Origin: CAYYUA01 sp964542585
GTDB lineage: Bacteria; Bacteroidota; Bacteroidia; CAILMK01; CAYYUA01
Reading direction: 5' to 3'
Assembly (NCBI GenBank): GCA_964542585.1
Contig: CAZIUI010000007.1
Location: forward strand, 1 to 64,000
DNA length: 64,000 nucleotides
The stretch's first letter is position 1. Every line of letters starts with the position of its first letter. The notes beneath the pieces are model-generated. The model was not told the origin of the DNA and did not search any database. It saw nothing but the letters and a program-made list of their open reading frames with translations. The position numbers were made by a program, and so were the translations under genes. Of the stretch, positions 58,753 to 64,000 are shown piece after piece.

Positions 58753-59313
58753 ATGAGTACTGAATCTCAAGAAGGTTTATCCTCAGCTACCCTTGGCGCA
58801 GGTTGTTTTTGGTGCGTAGAAGCTGTTTTTCAGCAACTTCAGGGGGTAAAAAAAGTAGATGCTGGTTTTGCTGGTGGTGAAACCGAGAATCCAACCTATG
58901 AGGAGGTTTGCACTGGTAATACAGGCCACGCGGAGGTTGCGCGTATTGATTATGATCCCAATGTCATTGCTTTTGAAGAACTGTTGCAAGTATTCTGGCA
59001 TACCCATAATCCTACCACTTTGAATCGGCAGGGGGCTGATGTAGGCACCCAGTACCGATCAGTCATTTTTTACCATGACGAGGAGCAAAAAAAGGTTGCA
59101 GAAAAATCCTTAGAAGAAGCTGATAAAAGCGGCATTTGGGAAGCCCCTATCGTCACAAAGTTAGAACCGCTTAAAAACTACACCAAAGCAGAAGGGTATC
59201 ATCAAAACTTTTATGAAAAGTACAAAAATGGGCCCTATTGTGATGCTGTAATAGAGCCCAAGCTTAAAAAGTTAAAGGAGAAGTTTGGTGAAAAACTAAA
59301 AATGGCCGTTTAA
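58753..59313 (+). CDS. msrA: Peptide methionine sulfoxide reductase MsrA
   Basis: Repairs methionine S-sulfoxide. The 186-aa product contains the active-site motif GAGCFWCVEAVF, followed by VDAGFAGGETENPTYEEVCTGNTGHAEVARIDYDP, FWHTHNPTTLNRQGADVGTQYRSVIFYHDEEQ and the C-terminal YHQNFYEKYKNGPYCDAVIEPKL. MsrB is not fused or nearby. Follows uvrA by 21 bp; overlaps the convergent NYN gene by 4 bp (shared TTAA). Confidence 0.96.
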   Translation: MSTESQEGLSSATLGAGCFWCVEAVFQQLQGVKKVDAGFAGGETENPTYEEVCTGNTGHAEVARIDYDPNVIAFEELLQVFWHTHNPTTLNRQGADVGTQYRSVIFYHDEEQKKVAEKSLEEADKSGIWEAPIVTKLEPLKNYTKAEGYHQNFYEKYKNGPYCDAVIEPKLKKLKEKFGEKLKMAV

Positions 59314-59864
59314 AAATCTTGGTTGGTAAGGTGCTCACCATTCAGGTTGGTCTCCCGCTTTGCTACCCTATCCAGCAAGTAGCGATCTACATCTTGTTCA
59401 AGGTCTATAAAATCGTCAGCCGCTTCTAAAAGACGGTTTGAGGTGGTAGATCCAAAACCCACAATTTCCACAATCACCCCCATGTACCGTAGATAATTAA
59501 CCAGCGGTGTAAAATCCCCATCCCCTGTCACGAGTGTAACCACGTCCAATTTAGGGGCCATAATAATAGCATCAATGGCGATCCCAACATCCCAGTCACC
59601 TTTTTTGGTGCCACTCAGGTAAGTCTGGAGATCTTTTTGACGGACTTCAAAACCCAGTTTATCCAGCGCGCCAAAGAACTTTTGCTCTTCCTGATTATCA
59701 GCTTTGATCACATAAGAAATAGCTCGTATAAGCTGACGCCCCTTAACGGAAGTATCCAGGATCTCACCAAAATTAACATGCTTTTCATACAAATTGCGAG
59801 ACGAGTAATACATGTTTTGAACATCTACAAAAACGCCAATACGTTGGTCTTTGTGCTTAAACAT
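59310..59864 (-). CDS. NYN/LabA-type PIN-like domain protein
   Basis: A 184-aa protein of the NYN (DUF88/LabA) family, a PIN-fold predicted RNase. The N-terminal RIGVFVDVQNMYYSSRNLYEK carries the first Asp and Asn, KKGDWDVGIAIDAI the second acidic region, and VVTLVTGDGDFTPLVNYLRYMGVIVEIVGF the third. The set of acidic residues for metal-dependent cleavage is complete. Next gene on the same strand (DUF434) also looks PIN-like. Confidence 0.87.
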   Translation of the reverse strand: MFKHKDQRIGVFVDVQNMYYSSRNLYEKHVNFGEILDTSVKGRQLIRAISYVIKADNQEEQKFFGALDKLGFEVRQKDLQTYLSGTKKGDWDVGIAIDAIIMAPKLDVVTLVTGDGDFTPLVNYLRYMGVIVEIVGFGSTTSNRLLEAADDFIDLEQDVDRYLLDRVAKRETNLNGEHLTNQDF

Positions 59865-60012
59865 AAATTCAATACATTTTTAAAATAATGTTTGCCTAAA
59901 TAAATAAAATAGATAGTTATAAAATAACCCTCAAAATTACAACTTATACAAGAAAAAAAGGTTTGGGTATTTTTAGTTTCTCAAGCTTACATATTTAAAA
60001 TACTATTCAAAC

Positions 60013-60762
60013 TTATTCTCGATAAACCGCCCCTAAAATTTTTTCTTCCGGTTTTAAGGACAGGATCCAGGCATTGGGTACAAGGGTTGGGATCAACCAT
60101 TGAGCAAGGTTTACCCAGGCACTGGCCTTATCCAGGATATAGCTATCCGAACTTACAACAGGATAAGGACTATTTTTGAGCCGGAAATCAGGACTATGTA
60201 CCAATTCTACCTCCCATGGCCATCCATATTTTACCGCTTCTGCATCCAGGTATTGTTTCAATTTTCCGCTATTTGAAACTGGCTTATCCAGATACCAATA
60301 CAGCGGAGGAAGACCCCATTCCTGGCCATATTTTCCGACAAGCTTAATGGCAGGTAGGGTTTCCATCACTCGCTTGTAGCTACTATGTAGACTGGCTAAA
60401 TCCCGGTAGCAACCATCCCTGCCCTCGAATATGTAACCACCAGAAAGGGCACTTTCTATGGTTATAAGTAAATTAAAGCCATCCACTAGTAGATAAGGTT
60501 TGGCTGTCAATTCCGATACTTGATGGGATTGCCTGTAATTGAGGGAACTTGTACTGCATGCACAGCGCATCACCGCATAACGCTGCCTTTGCGTAAGCTG
60601 GTAACGATCGCCTACGAGTTTAAAAAGCGCATCTTCTGAGTAACCGCGGCTCAGCAAAAAGCTGTAATCAAAAACTGCGGCTTTAAGGGTTGGGTGATTT
60701 GCTTTGCTAAAAAGTTTGGAATCATCCGATTGGGGTCCGCGGTGTCGTTGTTTATGGGGCAT
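60013..60762 (-). CDS. DUF434 domain protein
   Basis: A 249-aa protein. Residues 1-75 match DUF434 (HPTLKAAVFDYSFLLSRGYSEDALFKLVGDRYQLTQRQRYAVMRCACS). The C-terminal part has YLLVDGFNLLITIESALSGGYIFEGRDG, an apparent NYN/PIN-like VDGxN motif, and later VVSSDSYILDKA in the position of the TGDxDF acidic motif. A nuclease role is inferred from these residues only. ATG 60762 is preferred to the upstream TTG. Function unknown. Confidence 0.75.
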   Translation of the reverse strand: MPHKQRHRGPQSDDSKLFSKANHPTLKAAVFDYSFLLSRGYSEDALFKLVGDRYQLTQRQRYAVMRCACSTSSLNYRQSHQVSELTAKPYLLVDGFNLLITIESALSGGYIFEGRDGCYRDLASLHSSYKRVMETLPAIKLVGKYGQEWGLPPLYWYLDKPVSNSGKLKQYLDAEAVKYGWPWEVELVHSPDFRLKNSPYPVVSSDSYILDKASAWVNLAQWLIPTLVPNAWILSLKPEEKILGAVYRE

Positions 60763-60814
60763 TGTATCCAAATTTGTAAGACCTGGTCATAGATTTTAAC
60801 TAAATTAGCAAAAT

Positions 60815-61864
60815 ATGCGTAGGGTACCTATTAAATTTTTAGGAGTGTGCTTCATTATACTCGTTTGGAGTCCGGGTAACGTTAATGCTCAGGATCGTTT
60901 CCAGGTTGCTTTCTACAATGTGGAAAACTACTTTGATACGGTCAATAACCCGAAAACAAATGATGATGAGTTCACACCCAAAGGCTTTAAAAATTGGGAT
61001 TTCTTTAAATACCGGGCTAAGCAGAACCGTATTGCCAAAACCATCATGGCATTGGGAAAATGGGAAATGCCGGCTGTTATTGGCTTAGCTGAAGTTGAGA
61101 ATCGGCAGGTTTTACAAGATTTACTCACTTTTTCGCCCCTGGAACGTTTTGATTACCAAATACTACACCATCAATCACCGGATTGGCGGGGAATTGATGT
61201 CGCAATGCTTTACCAGCCTAATCGTTTCCAAGTATTGGACTCGCAGTTTGTCGAGATCACCTTTCCTAAGGATAGTTTTAACAGCACCAGGGATATCCTA
61301 TATGCCAAAGGCTTAAACAAAAAAACCAAGGACACCCTGCACTTTTTGGTTAATCATTGGCCCTCACGCTACGGGGGCAAAGCGCAAACAGACCCCAAGC
61401 GAGCTCGCGCTGCCAGCATACTTAGTGATAAAATAGATACCATTTACAACCAGTATCATAACCCGAAGATCATAATCACGGGCGACTTTAACGATGGCCC
61501 TATGAATGCCAGCCTACAAAACGTACTCAATGCCACTACTGATACCCAAAAATTGGCAGGTCATCGCTTAATAAACTTGATGTACCCGCAGGTTAAAAGT
61601 AGTAAAAAGGGCTCCTACAAGTACGAGTATCAATGGCATACCTTTGACCAGTTTATTGTATCCAAGCCCTTAATACAAGCCAATAAAGGCTTTAGAACGG
61701 GACTTGCCCACGCTCACATCTTCCGGCCATCGTTCCTCATGACAAGCGATGATGAGTATCCGGGAAAAATCCCTCATCGGACATATTTAGGACCGCGGTA
61801 TAAAGATGGTTACAGTGACCATCTACCCATTTACTTGAACTTGTACGTCAACCAATCGCAATGA
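60815..61864 (+). CDS. Secreted endonuclease/exonuclease/phosphatase-fold protein
   Basis: A 349-aa protein with a signal peptide (LGVCFIILVWSPGNVNA). The DNase I-like (EEP) fold is indicated by FQVAFYNVENYFDTVNNP, VIGLAEVENRQVLQDLL (metal-binding Glu), HFLVNHWPSRYGGK, IIITGDFNDGPMNASL and SDHLPIYLNL (catalytic Asp-His). Bacteroidota contain many such extracellular nucleases or phosphodiesterases; the substrate is unknown. Confidence 0.88.
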   Translation: MRRVPIKFLGVCFIILVWSPGNVNAQDRFQVAFYNVENYFDTVNNPKTNDDEFTPKGFKNWDFFKYRAKQNRIAKTIMALGKWEMPAVIGLAEVENRQVLQDLLTFSPLERFDYQILHHQSPDWRGIDVAMLYQPNRFQVLDSQFVEITFPKDSFNSTRDILYAKGLNKKTKDTLHFLVNHWPSRYGGKAQTDPKRARAASILSDKIDTIYNQYHNPKIIITGDFNDGPMNASLQNVLNATTDTQKLAGHRLINLMYPQVKSSKKGSYKYEYQWHTFDQFIVSKPLIQANKGFRTGLAHAHIFRPSFLMTSDDEYPGKIPHRTYLGPRYKDGYSDHLPIYLNLYVNQSQ

Positions 61865-61892
61865 GTTAGAAAAACAGGTAAATAAACCCCTT

Positions 61893-62249
61893 ATGCAAAC
61901 CCAGACCCTTTACCAGGAATACCAGGATTGGTTATCAGAAATTGCTCACTGGGAACAAGAATTTGAATTTCTTAGCCATTTGACTAGTAAGATTCAAATC
62001 CGGAATGTGGAAGAATCTTTACAAAAGGCTGCAGGCGAATTTGAAAGCCAGGCTTACCACCAGCAAATGGAACTAAAACGCCTTAAAGTCCAGATTCAGG
62101 ATCATGAAGCCGAACTGGTAGGCGGGGATAGCAATGCCCAAAACGAGGTGCAAATCCACGCAGAGGTTAGAGAAAAGATCCGCCAGTTCCGCCAGGATTT
62201 TTATAAACTCAAAGCTGAGTTATTCAAATTAGCTCAGGAAGGCCTTTAA
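61893..62249 (+). CDS. Small coiled-coil protein
   Basis: A 118-aa cytoplasmic protein, highly charged and helical, with heptad-like hydrophobic spacing over most of its length (HQQMELKRLKVQIQDHEAEL, KIRQFRQDFYKLKAELFKLAQEGL). No family recognised. It follows the EEP-fold gene by 28 bp on the same strand. Might be a structural or adaptor protein; nothing specific is visible. Confidence 0.6.
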   Translation: MQTQTLYQEYQDWLSEIAHWEQEFEFLSHLTSKIQIRNVEESLQKAAGEFESQAYHQQMELKRLKVQIQDHEAELVGGDSNAQNEVQIHAEVREKIRQFRQDFYKLKAELFKLAQEGL

Positions 62250-62277
62250 ACTCAGAGATAAGATCTTAAAGCTGTAG

Positions 62278-63813
62278 TTAAGGGAATAACCTTCCCATCA
62301 TCCGGGGGAAGGGTAAAGCTTCCCGCACATGATGTAATTGGCAAATCCAGGTAACAAAACGTGCCAATCCTAATCCAAAACCAGCGTGCGGAACACTCCC
62401 ATAACGGCGGAGGTCAATGTACCATTCAAAAGCATCACGAGGGAGTTGATGACGATCTAAGGCTGCAAGCAGTTTGTTTTTATCATCCTCTCGCTCAGAG
62501 CCACCTACAATTTCTCCATATCCTTCTGGTGCCAGAATATCCAAGCCTTTTACATAATCGGCATCATCGTCAACTTCTTTCATGTAAAAAGCCTTGATGG
62601 CTTTAGGCCAGTTGTAAATGACAACCGGTGTATCAAATAAGCGCGTAAGCACGGTCTCATCAGAGCCACCAAAATCATCACCGTAAGTAAAATTTCTTGC
62701 GGACTCCAACCACTGCGGAAGGTTTCTTTCATCCTCTTCTACCTTAGCCAGCTCCTGTTTGAGGGCTTGTACCTGCTCTTGCAGCTGGTTGCGCCTACCT
62801 TTTTTGATACCACTTTGATTAAGTTCCTGCTCCTTCTGGTTAAGCTCTTCTTCAATTTCCCCTTTACGATCCTTGGCTTTTTTCAGGTCGGCTTCAATTA
62901 ATTCAAGCGCATTTTGGCCTTTGTAAGACTCCTCCCCTTTCAGCAATGCTACAGCCTCGGCATACGTAAGCCTTGGGAATGATTGATCAGCATTCTGCAG
63001 AGCGTCCACGTCCCTACCCAGCATCTCCAGCTCAAAACCACATTGGTTTAAGACGCGCTGTACGATAAACCGTATAAATTCCTCAGCCAGATCTATGGTC
63101 ATGTCCATATCATAGAAAGCCATCTCCGGCTCTATCATCCAGAATTCGGACAAGTGCCGCCTGGTTTTGGATTTTTCAGCCCTGAAGGTAGGGCCAAACG
63201 TATAAACCTTTCCCATGGCCATGCACATCGCCTCCCCGTAGAGCTGCCCGGTTTGTGCAAGGTAAGCGGGTTCATCAAAAAAATCTGTCTCAAACAGGTC
63301 CGTTGTACCTTCAGCTGCGTTTCCTGTAAAGATGGGAGAGTCCATCTTAGCAAAACCTTTCTGCTGGAAGAACTCGTGTACAGCGTAGATAATTTGGTTA
63401 CGTATACGCATAACGGACCACTGGCGGCTAGAGCGCAGCCACAGGTGCCTGTGGTCAAGCAAGAAGTCCACGCCATGCTCTTTCTTACCTAAGGGATAGG
63501 CCTCAGCCTCATGATAAACCTGGAAATCTTTTACATGAAGTTCGTAGCCACCGATCTGATTGTCATCCTGTACAACGGTACCCTCTAAACAAAGAGAGCT
63601 TTCTAAGGGTATCCTTTTAGCATAATCGTAGAGATCCTCCCCACAAGCTTCCCGGTCGATTACGCACTGAGCATAGCCCGTCCCGTCCCGTGCTATAATA
63701 AAAGCCACTACCTTACTACTACGCTTATTAGCCACCCATCCATTAACAGCTACTGTTGATCCTTCATGATATTGAAGGTCTGAAAGTGTAACCGTATCCT
63801 TACGTAACTTCAT
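62278..63813 (-). CDS. asnS: Asparaginyl-tRNA synthetase
   Basis: Class IIb aminoacyl-tRNA synthetase that charges tRNA-Asn. The 511-aa product has an N-terminal OB-fold (VAVNGWVANKRSSKVVAFIIARDGTG), motif 1 (FAKMDSPIFT), motif 2 (GPTFRAEKSKTRRHLSEFWMIEPEM) and motif 3 (GFGLGLARFVTWICQL). Between about residues 297 and 365 lies an extra stretch, highly charged and predicted to form a coiled-coil hairpin (KAKDRKGEIEEELNQKEQ to QVQALKQELAKVEEDER), absent from shorter family members. ATG 63813 is used; the upstream TTG is unlikely. Confidence 0.95.
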   Translation of the reverse strand: MKLRKDTVTLSDLQYHEGSTVAVNGWVANKRSSKVVAFIIARDGTGYAQCVIDREACGEDLYDYAKRIPLESSLCLEGTVVQDDNQIGGYELHVKDFQVYHEAEAYPLGKKEHGVDFLLDHRHLWLRSSRQWSVMRIRNQIIYAVHEFFQQKGFAKMDSPIFTGNAAEGTTDLFETDFFDEPAYLAQTGQLYGEAMCMAMGKVYTFGPTFRAEKSKTRRHLSEFWMIEPEMAFYDMDMTIDLAEEFIRFIVQRVLNQCGFELEMLGRDVDALQNADQSFPRLTYAEAVALLKGEESYKGQNALELIEADLKKAKDRKGEIEEELNQKEQELNQSGIKKGRRNQLQEQVQALKQELAKVEEDERNLPQWLESARNFTYGDDFGGSDETVLTRLFDTPVVIYNWPKAIKAFYMKEVDDDADYVKGLDILAPEGYGEIVGGSEREDDKNKLLAALDRHQLPRDAFEWYIDLRRYGSVPHAGFGLGLARFVTWICQLHHVREALPFPRMMGRLFP

Positions 63814-63926
63814 GCTGCGCAATTACTTTAAAGCCATCCCTTGAGGTTGGCATATTAGAAAAGCTTGGAAATCGTTTATTTTGTAATAAAGAATTTAATA
63901 GAAGCAGCAAAAATACGGGCAGCACG

Positions 63927-64000
63927 ATGTTAAAACAAGGGCTTAACCAAAAACTCCTTCAGAAGCTTTCCCCACAACAAATTCAATTTATCCAGCTCTT
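63927..64000 (+). CDS. rpoN: RNA polymerase sigma-54 factor, N-terminal fragment
   Basis: The final 74 bases begin an ORF reading MLKQGLNQKLLQKLSPQQIQ, the typical opening of sigma-54 (region I, Q-rich, LxLxQxLxQKL-SPQQIQ). It runs off the window end. The gene is divergent from asnS. Only 24 codons are visible, but this N-terminus is highly characteristic. Confidence 0.8.
   Translation, partial: MLKQGLNQKLLQKLSPQQIQFIQL

Overview
The window is a compact, gene-dense stretch of a Bacteroidota chromosome. The lineage call rests on five things: (i) promoters of the Bacteroidota type (TTTG, about 19-21 bp, TAnnTTTG) before the rRNA operon, several tRNAs, rpsF, csp and padR; (ii) a secreted protein with a type IX secretion (T9SS) C-terminal sorting domain; (iii) a SusC/CirA-like TonB-dependent receptor with a carboxypeptidase-regulatory N-terminal domain; (iv) DUF3078, DUF4831-like, LytTR and PspC/PadR families; (v) a fused alpha/beta 2-oxoacid dehydrogenase E1. 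A free-living aerobic member (Cytophagales-like or a neighbouring order) is plausible, but species cannot be named. I see no prophage, insertion sequence, integron or CRISPR array.

Layout. 1-53 is the 5' end of a 16S rRNA gene on the minus strand, with about 0.5 kb of upstream DNA holding three tandem promoters. 686-5818: ggt, dnaX, the rpsF-rpsR-rplI operon and tRNA-Arg. 6049-10953: a T9SS-exported BNR protein, a DtxR-type metal regulator and a TonB-dependent receptor with a DtxR-like operator in front. 11229-13749: an Hpt/LytTR phosphorelay pair, a tiny sorting-domain-like protein and a DUF3078 protein. 13821-24700: ilvE, a possible HolD-like protein, rdgB, kmo, phoH, small monooxygenase, M6-propeptide-like protein, fused E1, a fatty-acid hydroxylase, def and ruvX. 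24739-31821: csp, an ABC-F ATPase, a methyltransferase, padR-pspC, a DUF4831-like lipoprotein, pyrD and yebC. 31827-42919: YARHG protein, MscS channel, cupin, tRNA-Phe, a two-gene Fe-S electron-transfer unit, DJ-1/PfpI, ZIP transporter (with a second DtxR-like operator), TrpF-like protein, alkyltransferase-like protein, tRNA-Ala, tRNA-Gln, prs, rplY, pth. 43037-64000: lpd, RDD protein, purC, LOG protein, M1 aminopeptidase, tRNA-Lys, YghO-like acetyltransferase, thioredoxin-fold protein, SDR, serine hydrolase, Nudix, DUF547, uvrA, msrA, two NYN/PIN-like proteins, a phosphodiesterase-fold nuclease, asnS and the start of rpoN.

How the genes work together. Most are housekeeping: translation (S6, S18, L9, L25, Pth, Def, AsnRS, tRNAs), replication and repair (dnaX, uvrA, ruvX, rdgB, an alkyltransferase-like protein), nucleotide synthesis (prs, purC, pyrD) and 2-oxoacid oxidation (fused E1 and lpd, unlinked). 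A small metal circuit is suggested by matching palindromes before the TonB receptor and the ZIP transporter, with the DtxR regulator next to the first.

Most interesting signals: a run of nine A residues inside dnaX where both shifted frames stop within four codons, predicting gamma and tau from one gene by slippage; three rRNA promoters each followed by a start-site inverted repeat of different sequence; the DtxR-like operator pair; a padR promoter with an internal palindrome and a near-leaderless start; a reciprocal Asp/Asn swap in the thiamine-diphosphate motif of the fused E1; a TrpF-like protein without recognisable catalytic residues; and a coiled-coil insertion in AsnRS.
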